A stretch of 64,000 bases of DNA from Bacteroidaceae bacterium (GTDB lineage Bacteria; Bacteroidota; Bacteroidia; Bacteroidales; Bacteroidaceae). The stretch is taken from NCBI GenBank assembly GCA_017461345.1, contig JAFTYP010000021.1, positions 62,001 through 126,000 on the forward strand, in the 5' to 3' direction. A program made the position numbers and the translations under genes. The notes beneath the pieces are model-generated. The model saw only the letters and a list, made by a program, of their open reading frames with translations. It did no database searches and was not told the DNA's origin. Positions 16,401-24,130 of the stretch are shown one piece after another (position 1 is the stretch's first letter; each line of letters begins with the position of its first letter).

Positions 16401-18271
16401 TTATTCTTCGCATCCAATCGGTCAAGATTAAGAGCCCTAAGAAGAATCGTGTTCTTGAACTTCTCTTCTGGCAAATAACTTAGGTAAACACCTGTCGAAT
16501 CGCTTTGGTATTTTATATCAAGACGGAACTTGTCGCTCTGAACCTTTTGCGTGCCGAGATAATAGACGTTCTTCATCATCAGACGCCATGTGGGGAGGGT
16601 TGGGCTGCCCGTTGTGCCTTTCAGAAGTTTGACGAAAAGTGCTTTTGAATTGTCTGTAATATCGCTTGCGAACTCACCAACCTGATAGGTCGTACCCATA
16701 TATGTGTACTCATAGGCAACAGCAAGGACGTCATCTACCTGCAACGTACTGGAAAGACTGACGTAGCCTAAAGCATTATTGACCGTATACTCGCTGCTGG
16801 ACAGTTTTCGTGCAGCCTGTAACTTCTCGTAGTCAACGCTTCCCTGAAAATCGCCTATACCATCTAAAATAGTCGTTGCTTGAGAAATGTCGCGTGCATC
16901 GGTGTAGTTATTAACAAGAATATCATATTCGCTGTTCGAACGGTTGCTCGGAACATTGGCTCCTGTAGGCGTCCACAGGCTGTTGTAGATATATGTTGGT
17001 TCACCAAGGTCTGCCAGGGCGATGATATTTCGGTTGTTCTCGCTTTTTCCACTTTTGTTTGTTACCCATATCTCTACGCGTTTGATGTTGACACCACTGG
17101 AGATTGTGGGTAACGACTCCATGCTTTTGTCGAACCTTTCGCGGAAGAAATGAGAGAGGAAGAAGTGACGATTCTCTTCGTAGTTTGTGGCGCTGAACTC
17201 GAAATTCGTTGTTTGTGAACCGCCTTTACTATCGACGCTGTTTGTTGCACTCTTCTTTTGGCTTACAACCGATTGTATCTTAAGTTTTCCAAATTGCACA
17301 TCTGTTCGAAGGCCAAAAAGGCTGCTGACACCGGGAACAAGACTGATATTGCTGGGGAAAGAGACGTTACCTGCTTCTATAAGCTTAACTATTTCGTCTT
17401 CCTTTCCGTCGTATTTGAGTTTAAGGTTTTGAGCATCGTAGTCAAAAGTGGCTTGTGTGTTGTAATTTAGGTTCAGGTTGATTTTATCACCCACTTTACC
17501 ATTTAGGCTAAGATTGATTTTCTCCTCGAAATCAAAACCGACGGTCTTACGACGCGAAGCAGCAAGTGCAGGATTCTTCACCTTCTTTGAGTTGACGCCT
17601 ACCTTAAGTTCAGCACTACCTTGAGTCTTAATCTGCACACCGCCGGGACCGAAGATTTTCTCGGCTGGTCCGAGGTCAAAGTGCATGTCTGTAAAGTCGA
17701 ATTTCTTCTTGCCTTCTGCCTCGAAGGCTTCTTCGTTCTTTTGGCGCCAGTATTGTTGCAAACTGTTTTGCAGCGACCAATGCTGGTATTCCTCCGGCGT
17801 CATTAACAATGGAGCATTGAGGAAACTTGTTGCCGTGCCGAGTGTGAAGCCAGATCTGCCGGGTAGGATACTGCCCGAAGAGGCTCCGGCTGCACCTGTT
17901 GATGATGCCTGCGTTGATGTCGTACTTGAGTTACGAGTACTTGTATTTCTGCTGGAACTGCCGCCTCTGCCGCTTCCAGACTCTTCCGAACCGACCAGAG
18001 ATGTGCCGATGGTATAGGTGTCATCCTTTTCGTCGTAGATAACTTCGGTCTTCAAGTTGTCCGGATCTCGCAGGTCTGCACTTTTCTTACGCAAGGACTT
18101 TGTATTCTCCGTTCCGGTCTTGCGAACAGTAAAGCGTGGCTTGCCTTCGGGTACAGTATCTGCGACATAGGCTCCTTCCCTGAGAACACTTCCCAAAATC
18201 GGAAGCGGAGCCGGGGCTATGATGATGCCCAAAAGTATTGTTAGGGCTAATATGATTTTTCGCACGCTCAT
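10466..18271 (-). CDS. sprA: Cell surface protein SprA, T9SS outer-membrane translocon
   Basis: A 2601-residue SprA, the very large beta-barrel that forms the outer-membrane pore of the type IX secretion system. A signal sequence (MSVRKIILALTILLG) is followed by a Ser/Thr/Gly-rich low-complexity stretch at about residues 94-137. After that come GKVGDKINLNLNYNTQATFD and NISLVPGVSSLFGLRTDVQF, typical SprA sequences. A Lys/Glu-rich, probably coiled segment lies at about residues 1945-1990. Length fits the family (about 2300-2600). Its presence means the cell can export proteins with T9SS C-terminal signals; the 1219-residue secreted protein at 26113-29772 may be one such cargo. The gene is divergent from ruvA. 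Confidence 0.93.
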   Translation of the reverse strand: MSVRKIILALTILLGIIIAPAPLPILGSVLREGAYVADTVPEGKPRFTVRKTGTENTKSLRKKSADLRDPDNLKTEVIYDEKDDTYTIGTSLVGSEESGSGRGGSSSRNTSTRNSSTTSTQASSTGAAGASSGSILPGRSGFTLGTATSFLNAPLLMTPEEYQHWSLQNSLQQYWRQKNEEAFEAEGKKKFDFTDMHFDLGPAEKIFGPGGVQIKTQGSAELKVGVNSKKVKNPALAASRRKTVGFDFEEKINLSLNGKVGDKINLNLNYNTQATFDYDAQNLKLKYDGKEDEIVKLIEAGNVSFPSNISLVPGVSSLFGLRTDVQFGKLKIQSVVSQKKSATNSVDSKGGSQTTNFEFSATNYEENRHFFLSHFFRERFDKSMESLPTISSGVNIKRVEIWVTNKSGKSENNRNIIALADLGEPTYIYNSLWTPTGANVPSNRSNSEYDILVNNYTDARDISQATTILDGIGDFQGSVDYEKLQAARKLSSSEYTVNNALGYVSLSSTLQVDDVLAVAYEYTYMGTTYQVGEFASDITDNSKALFVKLLKGTTGSPTLPTWRLMMKNVYYLGTQKVQSDKFRLDIKYQSDSTGVYLSYLPEEKFKNTILLRALNLDRLDAKNNPHPNGQFDFVEGYTVNKGRIIFPVAEPFGEHLAKWIGDPVLAEKYCFPELYDSTKTVAKQITEHDKFILTGRFKGNNAGEIDLGVTNVARGSVVVTAGGTTLTENVDYTVDYNMGRVTIINQSLIDAGTNISASVESNDTYGMQRKTMLGLNLDYEINKNFTIGGTLMYLSEQPLTTKVSMGNEPLKNTLWGFHVSWKKESQWLTNIIDKLPLIQCTQPSFIAFNGEFAQLIAGQNHSVQGDASYLDDFESSSIKSSLTQPTYWSMASTPSMFAESKLSGDAAYGYKRSLLAWYYVDPIFTRRSSTLTPGHIKSDLDQLSSHYVREVYERELYPQKSQNNYSTATGLSVLNLAFYPKERGAYNLSTDVDQNGHLNRPRETWGGMMRKLDNTDFEAQNIEYIEFWMMDPFIYKRDLPGNHGGDLYFNLGEVSEDILKDGKKYFESGMPVDGNPQYYIEGYWGRIPNSSSVTYAFNNEAGARARQDVGINGLNDEEEREFSLYANYLQQMQGKVSQAVYDSILADPANDNYHYYRGTDYDNLKMSILDRYKRINMPQGNSADSDTSPESYETAWKSTPDVEDINQDYTLNEYEKYYQYRVSIRPEDMVVGRNHIADKRVASVKLRNGNTEECTWYLFRIPLRGYESKEGNIRDFTSIRFMRIFMTGFEEETILRLATLDLVQGDWRTYQQPLYTGNTVSSGGGVLEVSTVSIEENNDKQPVNYVLPPGITRITDPSQSQLVESNEQAMCMVARNLGDNEAKAVYKNCNYDMRQYKHLQMYVHANALAENVTATADGECSIFIRLGSDYKSNYYEYEVPLKLTPEGNYDTYSAQGCLAVWPSENMVDIDFDMFTSLKKQRNAQASVGVAAMNRLFSTYDENHPNNRVSIMGNPTLGEVKTIMVGVRNNSSKTKSIEVWVNELRLQEFSNSGGWAAQGNLQLQLSDLGSVNASAKMITSGFGGIEQSVAQRKNEDNLNYSITTSFDLGRILPEKAKLTVPMYYSYSKEKVSPKYNPFDTDMHLDDALDALANEEQRDSLRSLTNHVETNKNLSFSGVRLNISTRKHPMPYDPANFTFGYSRSTQLTEGQTTVYERELNWKANVNYSWSPNWKPWEPFKNLKGKSKWLDILKAQNLSYAPQNITFSTDMSRNYYELQERDLENPGDFSALPATFSQNWTWNRNFSLKWDIFKSLHFSFQSGTRAEIEEPYTQINKDLYPDHYEAWKDSVKWSLRNFGRPLDYSQNTQISYKVPLEKIPIFDWVSTDVSYNSNYSWKRGAERAGRPSLGNTINTQRTVNVNGKFDLEKLYNHSPFLKEANKRFSASNAKAGANQKRMEKEKEDKAKKEAKEKEKEARKKAEQEAMETGIPLDSILAKNEKTPSKQGNASGVSTKKKPENKGFVQEIVLYPDSDLVVSHGQKSKRVRVTARDSSGFAYNIKFKKVDENNIRIVKTPVDTTKVRLNVVALPKASEQKWYGVAQAAARFLMMLRSVSVSYRNTYNLTVPGFLPEVGDMLGQRKLDGIFSPGVAFAFGFVDDSYLDDAKSKGWLLGNDSVATPATIAGTEDVQVKMTLEPFTDLKIDLNMSRTDNRNKSIQYMYGAPPTHSGSFNMTTISIGSAFASGGSASNGYFSKTFQTFQNNLDRYQQRIEARYQGIRYPAGTGMNGVFNPENGTVNKYSADVMIPAFLDAYTGSSSLDIFPSLLKMLPNWTVNYKGLSNLPWVRDHFKSVNLTHSYKSIYAVGAYQSYSSWVECMGSGGLGFIQNTTTGSYTPNSLFDVSTVSINENFSPLLGINATLNNNMTFKAEYRTTRVLNLSMTSAQLTETGSKDFVFGWGYKINDFNISSLFRSKKASEQVAGRTRTTKGKGAGANQKDATANQSTTQSRTSRSNKQKIAHDLNLRFDFSIRNQSAIKRDLQTNLCEATSGNMAIKTSAQIDYTLSRMVTLSLFYDRQRSEPLLSSSSYPTITQDFGMTMKFSLTR

Positions 18272-18408
18272 GTCTTATTATTAACGTATGCGCGTGTCTT
18301 TTTATTATACATTGATGTGTTTTTCTCTGCTTTTTTCTTGTTTTCGCATCATTATTCGTAAAATCTTTGTATTTTTGCTTCACAAAGTCATCAAGTTGTC
18401 TATTTGAT

Positions 18409-19005
18409 ATGATTGAATACCTGAAAGGAACTCTTGCCGACCTTACTCCTGCACTTGCAGTTATTGAATGCCACGGAGTGGGATATGGCGTAAATATCTC
18501 TCTTAATACTTTCTCTGCCATTCAAGGCAAGCAAGAGGTTAAACTGTGGATAACCGAATCAATTCGCGAAGATGCCTACCAGTTGTGGGGGTTCAGCACA
18601 AGGACGGAGCGCGAACTGTTTCTTTTGCTGACCAGTGTCAGCGGCATTGGTGCAGGCACAAGCCGTGTCATACTCTCATCCATGACCGTACCTGAATTGG
18701 CCGCTGTCATCAGCGAAGGAAACGACAAAATGCTCAAAACGGTGAAAGGCATCGGTCCGAAAGCAGCACAACGCATCATTGTGGATCTTCGCGACAAGAT
18801 TGGTTCGCTTGGAATTGAAGCGGCATCGCCAATGGCACCGGCGTCTCCTGCTGTCAACAAAGAGGTTATGGACGAGGCAGTTGCTGCGCTCACGATGCTC
18901 GGTTTCAGTCCTGCCCCAGCCCACAAGGCAGTGCAGAAGATACTTTCCGACGAGCCTGAAGCGCCGGTTGAACGCGTTATAAAATTGGCATTAAAGATGC
19001 TTTAG
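18409..19005 (+). CDS. ruvA: Holliday junction branch migration protein RuvA
   Basis: A 198-residue RuvA, which binds four-way DNA junctions as a tetramer and loads the RuvB motor in recombination repair. The OB-fold N-terminus starts MIEYLKGTL. Two helix-hairpin-helix motifs follow ([10 protein letters not shown] and [16 protein letters not shown]), and a C-terminal three-helix RuvB-binding domain ([20 protein letters not shown]). The ATG at 18409 was chosen because MIEYLKG is the conserved N-terminus. cysQ begins 4 bp after the stop. ruvB is not in the window. Confidence 0.95.
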   Translation: MIEYLKGTLADLTPALAVIECHGVGYGVNISLNTFSAIQGKQEVKLWITESIREDAYQLWGFSTRTERELFLLLTSVSGIGAGTSRVILSSMTVPELAAVISEGNDKMLKTVKGIGPKAAQRIIVDLRDKIGSLGIEAASPMAPASPAVNKEVMDEAVAALTMLGFSPAPAHKAVQKILSDEPEAPVERVIKLALKML

Positions 19006-19009
19006 CAGT

Positions 19010-19804
19010 ATGAAACAGTTCCTCCAGATTGCAATCGATGCTGCTCTTGATGCCGGAAAGGCTATCATGCGCATCTACAACGACCCCAATCAAGACTTCG
19101 GCATTGAGCGAAAAGCCGACAACAGTCCGCTGACACTTGCCGACAAGGCAGCGCACAATTGTATTGTACGACATCTGCAACAGACTGAAATCCCCATCCT
19201 TAGCGAAGAAGGCGCTCATCTTCCCTACGAAGAGCGACAGTCATGGCACAGACTTTGGATTGTCGATCCGCTGGACGGCACCAAGGAGTTCATCAAGAAG
19301 AACGGCGAGTTTACCGTCAACATTGCTCTTGTGGAAGACGGAAACCCCATCCTCGGCGTCATTTACGTACCGGCAAATGGCGTGCTTTATACCGGCATCG
19401 TCGACGGGCAAACTGCCCCACAGACCTCTGCTAAAGGGGAAGCATGCAAGATGGAGTCCGGAGATATTCAGTCCCTCCCATTAGGCGGAAGACAGGACAG
19501 CACTTTCTGCATTGTGGCAAGCCGTTCGCACCTCAGCCCAGAGACAGAGACATTCATTGAGGAGATGCGCCAAGAACACGAAGACATCAGGCTCGTGAGC
19601 AGTGGCAGCAGCCTGAAAATCTGCCTTGTTGCCGAAGGAAGTGCCGATGTTTATCCGCGTTTTGCCCCAACGATGGAATGGGACACCGCCGCAGGCGACG
19701 CCATAGCAAGAGCTGCAGGGCGTAAGATGGTGAATGCCGAGACTGGGGAACCACTGACTTACAACAAGCCGGACCTGCATAACCCCTGGTTCATTGTCCG
19801 ATGA
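19010..19804 (+). CDS. cysQ: 3'(2'),5'-bisphosphate nucleotidase CysQ
   Basis: A 264-residue inositol-monophosphatase-family enzyme. It hydrolyses 3'-phosphoadenosine 5'-phosphate to AMP and so recycles a by-product of sulfate assimilation. The two Mg-binding motifs are intact: SEE..., then DPLDGTKEFI in the first half and EWDTAAGDAI near the C-terminus. The gene is 4 bp downstream of ruvA and probably shares its transcript, though no functional link between them is known. Confidence 0.92.
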   Translation: MKQFLQIAIDAALDAGKAIMRIYNDPNQDFGIERKADNSPLTLADKAAHNCIVRHLQQTEIPILSEEGAHLPYEERQSWHRLWIVDPLDGTKEFIKKNGEFTVNIALVEDGNPILGVIYVPANGVLYTGIVDGQTAPQTSAKGEACKMESGDIQSLPLGGRQDSTFCIVASRSHLSPETETFIEEMRQEHEDIRLVSSGSSLKICLVAEGSADVYPRFAPTMEWDTAAGDAIARAAGRKMVNAETGEPLTYNKPDLHNPWFIVR

Positions 19805-19848
19805 ACCAGCACTGACGCTGTAAAGTTTTTTCCTTAAAACAAGGCTAT

Positions 19849-20019
19849 TCAAAGCGTATTTTTGCGCGAAAGCCACAAGAAGGCTTCCGCTACCCTATTT
19901 TTCGCAAATTTTCTTCCTTGCTGATGCCCAGCGAGTTGTGCTTCTACGCTCCAAATCGAGACATCAAAAGAGGACGGAATACCTATGGCTATTTGCAATA
20001 TGACGCAGGCTTTTGGCAT
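19849..20019 (-). CDS. Possible 56-residue ORF, function unknown
   Basis: ATG at 20019, TGA at 19849; the product starts MPKACVILQIAIG and ends LWLSRKNTL. It has no recognised domain. A TACCTTTG box on the minus strand at 20188-20195 could drive it, and it lies directly downstream of array C. It may equally be a non-coding transcript or a chance ORF in a dispersed intergenic element. Included at low confidence only because it is open, has a plausible promoter and is not overlapped by another gene. Confidence 0.25.
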   Translation of the reverse strand: MPKACVILQIAIGIPSSFDVSIWSVEAQLAGHQQGRKFAKNRVAEAFLWLSRKNTL

Positions 20020-20046
20020 AAATTTACCACGCCTCTTCGGACATTT

Positions 20047-20112
20047 TAGCTAAGGTTTCCTGCCAACTTAACGTGTTAAGTCGGGCAACATAACGTGGAG
20101 CATTGACAATCG
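20047..20112. repeat. 22-bp-period intergenic array C (3 units)
   Basis: Units 20047-20068, 20069-20090 and 20091-20112. GCCAACT in unit 1 and GGCAACA in unit 2 fall at the same unit position; units 2 and 3 both start TAACGTG. The middle unit contains GTTAAGTCGGGCAACA, combining the GTTAA core of the palindromic arrays with the AAGTCGGGCAA of array B. Confidence 0.6.
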
Positions 20113-20187
20113 TCTCAGGCTTAATCGAGAAACTAAGCACTGGAGTCTCTAAAATATTGTAAAGATTTTTTTCGTTTCACAACAGGC

Positions 20188-20195
20188 ACAAAGGT
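20188..20195 (-). promoter_or_regulatory. Possible minus-strand -7 box (TACCTTTG)
   Basis: The minus strand reads TACCTTTG, a consensus match, but no TTTG is found 19-21 bp upstream. It would transcribe toward array C and the 56-codon ORF. Confidence 0.35.
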
Positions 20196-20256
20196 ACGTT
20201 TTCGCCTGCACAAAAGCCCCATCTTGCACTAATAATTTCGAAAAACGGCACAAAGA

Positions 20257-20289
20257 ATTGTGATTTGTGGATAATTTTTCGTACCTTTG
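20257..20289 (+). promoter_or_regulatory. Promoter of pheT operon
   Basis: TACCTTTG at 20282-20289 with ATTG at 20257-20260, spacing 21 bp. The leader is about 37 nt and A-rich. Confidence 0.65.
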
Positions 20290-20330
20290 CACGCAATTTA
20301 AATCAAAACATAGCGTAAAGATATAAAGCA

Positions 20331-22838
20331 ATGAATATATCATATAAATGGCTTAAAGAATACGTCGAAACGACGCTCAGCGCCCAAGAGATTGCAGAAG
20401 CATTGACCAGTGTCGGCCTCGAAGTTGGCAGCGTAGAAGAAGTACAAACAATCAAAGGCGGCCTGGAAGGCTTGTGGGTAGCAGAAGTGCTGACCTGCGA
20501 AGCACACCCCAACAGCGACCACATGCACGTATGCACTGTCAATGTCGGCCAGGAAGAACCCCTGCAGATTGTCTGCGGTGCACCCAACGTAGCAGCCGGA
20601 CAGAAAGTAATTGCCGCCGTTGTAGGCACAAAACTCTATGATGGCGATGAAGTCTTCACCATCAAACGCAGCAAATTGCGTGGAGTGGAAAGCTTCGGCA
20701 TGCTCTGCGCCGAAGACGAAATCGGCATCGGCACAGACCATAACGGCATCATCGTACTGCCGGAAGATGCCGTAGTAGGCACACCGGCAGCAGAATACTA
20801 CCACATAGAAAGCGACTACCTCATCGAAGTCGACATCACACCCAACCGTGCCGATGCCTGCAGCCATTATGGCGTAGCCCGCGACCTCTATGCATGGCTC
20901 GTTCAAAACGGCTATAAAACAAGCCTCCAACGTCCCAACTGCGACAACTTCAGCATAGACAACGAAACACTTCCCATCAGCGTCACCATCGACGACGCCA
21001 ACCTTTGTCCGCGCTATGCCGCTGTCACACTGACCGGCTGCCAAGTCAAAGAAAGCCCGGAATGGTTGCAAAACAAACTGCGCACCATCGGACTCCGCCC
21101 CATCAACAACATCGTCGACATCACCAACTACATCATGATGGCCTATGGCCAACCTTTGCATTGCTTCGATGCCGACATGATAGAAGGCAAACAAGTCATC
21201 GTAAAGACACTGCCCGAAGGAACATCCTTTGTCACACTCGATGGCGTAGAACATAAACTCTCCAACCAAGACCTCGCCATCTGCAATGCAAAAGAACCCA
21301 TGTGCATCGCCGGTGTATTCGGAGGCAAAGGCAGCGGCACATACGACACCACAGTAAATGTCCTCCTCGAAAGTGCCTACTTCAACCCCACCTGCATCCG
21401 CAAAAGCGCACGTCGCCACGGTTTGAACACCGATGCCAGCTTCCGCTTCGAACGAGGCATCGACCCCCACGGACAAATCTATGCCCTGAAACAGGCCGCC
21501 ATCCTCGCCCGAGAACTGGCAGGAGCCAAAGTAAGCATGCAAATTGTAGATGTGCAGGCCAAGCCAATGCCCGACTTCAAAGTGTCACTCAAATATGATT
21601 ATGTGGACAACCTCATTGGCAAGCACCTCCCCGCAGAGACCATCAAGAGCATTGTCACCAGCCTCGAAATGACCATCGACAGCGAAAACGAAGAAGGTTT
21701 GGAGCTTACCGTGCCCGCATACAGAGTAGATGTGCAACGCCCCTGCGATGTTGTAGAAGACATCCTGCGCATCTATGGATACAATAACATAGAGATACCC
21801 ACCACACTTAAGAGCAGCCTTACAGTCAAGACTGTTCACGATTTCAGCCACAAACAGCAGAATATCATTGGCGAACAGCTTGTGGGTGGTGGCTTCAACG
21901 AAATACTTAACAACAGTCTTCAGCGTGGTGCATACTACGATGGGCTTGAGTCCTACAAGAGCGAAGAACTGGTTCGCCTCATCAATCCACTCAGCCAAGA
22001 CCTTAACGTACTGCGCCAGACACTGCTTTTCGGTGGTCTGGAAAGCATTGCACGCAACGTCAGCTACCGCAATACCGACCTCCGTTTCTTCGAGTTTGGC
22101 AATTGCTATCGCTTCCAAAAGGAACGCCGTTGCCCCGACATCGTGCAGGGTGTAAGCAGCAGCCGCGACCCGGAAGTCATCAAACACGTACTCGATGCAT
22201 ACAGCGAGGACTACCATCTTGGACTCTGGCTTACGGGTAAAAGTGTCAGAGGCAGTTGGGCTCACCCCGACGAAGACAGTTCGTTTGCACAACTCAAGGC
22301 ATACGTAATGAACATCTTCGCCCGCCTGGGCGTTCCCTTTGGCACACTTGTTTTCAGCGAAGGCAAGAACGACATCTACAGTGCAAGCCTTTGCGTACAG
22401 AACAGAGGTGGCAAGATTCTGGCAGAGATGGGCATCGTTTCCGGCAAACTGACTAAGGCATTCAACATCGATGCACCTGTCTATTTTGCCGACATCCGCT
22501 GGAACCAGGTGCTTCGTGCCATAAAGGGTCAGAATGTTACGTACACGGAGATAAGTAAGTTCCCTGCCGTTAGTCGTGACCTTGCCCTTTTGCTCGATGC
22601 AAATGTACCTTTCGCTGAAGTGGAACGCATTGCCTATCAGGCTGAGAAGAAACTGCTGAAAGCGGTGAAACTCTTCGATGTTTACGAAGGCAAGAACTTG
22701 CCAGCCGGCAAGAAGTCTTATGCTGTGAACTTCATCCTTCAGGACGAGACAAAGACATTGAACGACAAGGCCATCGATGCTGTTATGCAACGCCTCATTA
22801 AGAGCCTCACCGAACAGCTTGGAGCCGAGTTGCGATAA
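20331..22838 (+). CDS. pheT: Phenylalanine--tRNA ligase beta subunit
   Basis: 835 residues, full length for PheT, the beta subunit of the alpha2-beta2 enzyme that charges tRNA-Phe. Domains in order: an EMAP-type tRNA-binding domain with HPNSDHMHVCTVNVG (about 40-155), the B3/B4 editing domain with FDADMIEGKQVIVK (about 210-380), B5 with RVDVQRPCDVVEDILRIYGY (about 410-490), the catalytic-like core, and a C-terminal anticodon-binding FDX-ACB domain starting EISKFPAVSRDLALL. pheS is not adjacent, as is common in Bacteroidota. yebC follows after 71 bp. Confidence 0.96.
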   Translation: MNISYKWLKEYVETTLSAQEIAEALTSVGLEVGSVEEVQTIKGGLEGLWVAEVLTCEAHPNSDHMHVCTVNVGQEEPLQIVCGAPNVAAGQKVIAAVVGTKLYDGDEVFTIKRSKLRGVESFGMLCAEDEIGIGTDHNGIIVLPEDAVVGTPAAEYYHIESDYLIEVDITPNRADACSHYGVARDLYAWLVQNGYKTSLQRPNCDNFSIDNETLPISVTIDDANLCPRYAAVTLTGCQVKESPEWLQNKLRTIGLRPINNIVDITNYIMMAYGQPLHCFDADMIEGKQVIVKTLPEGTSFVTLDGVEHKLSNQDLAICNAKEPMCIAGVFGGKGSGTYDTTVNVLLESAYFNPTCIRKSARRHGLNTDASFRFERGIDPHGQIYALKQAAILARELAGAKVSMQIVDVQAKPMPDFKVSLKYDYVDNLIGKHLPAETIKSIVTSLEMTIDSENEEGLELTVPAYRVDVQRPCDVVEDILRIYGYNNIEIPTTLKSSLTVKTVHDFSHKQQNIIGEQLVGGGFNEILNNSLQRGAYYDGLESYKSEELVRLINPLSQDLNVLRQTLLFGGLESIARNVSYRNTDLRFFEFGNCYRFQKERRCPDIVQGVSSSRDPEVIKHVLDAYSEDYHLGLWLTGKSVRGSWAHPDEDSSFAQLKAYVMNIFARLGVPFGTLVFSEGKNDIYSASLCVQNRGGKILAEMGIVSGKLTKAFNIDAPVYFADIRWNQVLRAIKGQNVTYTEISKFPAVSRDLALLLDANVPFAEVERIAYQAEKKLLKAVKLFDVYEGKNLPAGKKSYAVNFILQDETKTLNDKAIDAVMQRLIKSLTEQLGAELR

Positions 22839-22909
22839 GTTTACGACACAACATTTAAACGAGACAATAATACAACCGAAAGATAATTTCATACTGAAAA
22901 AAACACATT

Positions 22910-23650
22910 ATGGGAAGAGCATTTGAATACCGCAAAGCCGCCAAGATGAAGAGATGGGGGCACATGGCGAAGACATTCACCCGCCTGGGCAAGCAGATTG
23001 CCATTGCCGTTAAGGCAGGAGGTCCGGAGCCTGAGAACAATCCCGCACTGCGTAGTGTCATTGCAGTCTGCAAACGCGAGAATATGCCGAAAGACAATAT
23101 CGAGCGTGCCATCAAGAATGCAATGGGCAAAGACCAGAGCGAATACAAGAGTGTTACTTATGAAGGATACGGCCCTCACGGCATCGCTGTCTTCGTTGAC
23201 ACCTTGACAGACAACACTACCCGCACTGTGGCCGATGTACGAAGCATTTTCAACAAATTCGGCGGCAACATGGGCACGACCGGTTCATTGTCATTCCTTT
23301 TCGACCACAAGTGCGTCTTCACCTTCAAGAAGAAGGCTGACATGGACATGGACGACTTCATCCTGGAAATGATTGACTGCGGCGTGGAAGAAGAGTACGA
23401 CGAGGAGTACGACGAGGAAAAGGATGTTACAACCATCACCATTTATGGCGAGCCCACAAGCTTCAACGTTATTCAGAAAAAGCTTGAAGCCGATGGTTTC
23501 GAAGAAGTTGGTGGTGAATTCACATACATCCCCAACGACGTGAAAGACGTGACGCCCGATCAGCGTGAAACCATCAACAAGATGGTGGAAAAGCTTGAGG
23601 ACTTCGACGACGTGCAGACCGTCTATACAAACATGAAGCCGGAAGAATAA
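22910..23650 (+). CDS. yebC: YebC/PmpR family regulatory protein
   Basis: A 246-residue YebC-family protein. The N-terminus MGRAFEYRKAAKMKRWGHMAK is the Bacteroidota variant of the family start, and ENNPALRSVIAVCKRENMPKDNIERAI is the conserved core. An acidic stretch (EEEYDEEYDEEKD) sits in the middle domain. Members were described as transcriptional regulators; recent work links some to translation of difficult peptide sequences. The gene is between pheT and a TSCPD gene, all rightward and closely spaced, fitting a translation-related operon. Confidence 0.9.
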   Translation: MGRAFEYRKAAKMKRWGHMAKTFTRLGKQIAIAVKAGGPEPENNPALRSVIAVCKRENMPKDNIERAIKNAMGKDQSEYKSVTYEGYGPHGIAVFVDTLTDNTTRTVADVRSIFNKFGGNMGTTGSLSFLFDHKCVFTFKKKADMDMDDFILEMIDCGVEEEYDEEYDEEKDVTTITIYGEPTSFNVIQKKLEADGFEEVGGEFTYIPNDVKDVTPDQRETINKMVEKLEDFDDVQTVYTNMKPEE

Positions 23651-23657
23651 ACCGAAC

Positions 23658-23948
23658 ATGGAACTACGAGCAGGACAAGTGCAGGTGAACGACGGCGAGA
23701 AGCAGTTGCTGTACAAAACAACAGGAACATGTTGCCAGTATATTGAGGTTGCCGTAAAAGACAACAAACTCACAAAATGTTGCTTCTATGGCGGTTGCAA
23801 TGGTAACACTCAAGGTGTTGCAAAACTTGTAACGGGAATGGACACGAAGGAAGTCATCAAGCGACTCGACGGAATCCGTTGTGGCACGAAATGCACATCC
23901 TGTCCCGACCAACTTTGCCGGGCACTCGAGCAGTTACAGGAATCGTAA
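23658..23948 (+). CDS. TSCPD domain protein
   Basis: A 96-residue protein with the family motif TSCPDQLCRAL near the C-terminus and three further cysteine pairs (TCCQY, KCCFYGGCNG). Small stand-alone TSCPD proteins are found in many anaerobes; the domain also occurs at the end of some ribonucleotide reductases. Function is unproven; metal or Fe-S binding is plausible from the cysteines. It begins 7 bp after yebC and ends the operon. Confidence 0.85.
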   Translation: MELRAGQVQVNDGEKQLLYKTTGTCCQYIEVAVKDNKLTKCCFYGGCNGNTQGVAKLVTGMDTKEVIKRLDGIRCGTKCTSCPDQLCRALEQLQES

Positions 23949-24006
23949 GCCTTCGCCGGCACTCACAAGTTCCTGATTTACAAACAAACAGGTTACATTA
24001 AAAATA

Positions 24007-24039
24007 AAGGCCTGCCTTTCCGAAAGAAAGGCAGGCCTT
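24007..24039. terminator. Bidirectional terminator, TSCPD gene / dnaB
   Basis: A 14-bp perfect stem (24007-24020 with 24026-24039, AAGGCCTGCCTTTC type) with a 5-nt loop. The minus strand continues with TTTATTTTTAATG, a good T-run for dnaB; the plus strand continues with TGTTTGTAAT. Array D starts 12 bp further right. Confidence 0.85.
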
Positions 24040-24050
24040 GTTTGTAATAA

Positions 24051-24116
24051 TGGTTAAGCATTATGGGCAGAATGGTTAACCTTTTCGGCAATAATGGTTA
24101 ACCTAGTTCACATGTT
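24051..24116. repeat. 22-bp-period intergenic array D (3 units)
   Basis: Units 24051, 24073 and 24095, each starting TGGTTAA(G/C)C. Units 1 and 2 carry ATGGGCAGAA and TTCGGCAATAA in the second half. Lies between convergent genes, next to a terminator and 15 bp from the dnaB stop. Confidence 0.8.
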
Positions 24117-24130
24117 ATGTTGAGAGGTGC

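Larger units (their letters stand above)
19805..20330. other. 526-bp gap between cysQ and pheT
   Basis: It holds a possible minus-strand 56-codon ORF (19849-20019), the 22-bp array C (20047-20112), a minus-strand -7-like box (20188-20195) and the pheT promoter (20257-20289). Confidence 0.6.

Noticed and set aside
20340..21542. 400-codon ORF on the minus strand
   Set aside because: Lies entirely within pheT on the opposite strand and its product has no recognisable domain; a codon-bias shadow.
21585..22892. 435-codon ORF on the minus strand
   Set aside because: Antisense to the second half of pheT; composition is Cys/Leu/Val-rich without motifs.
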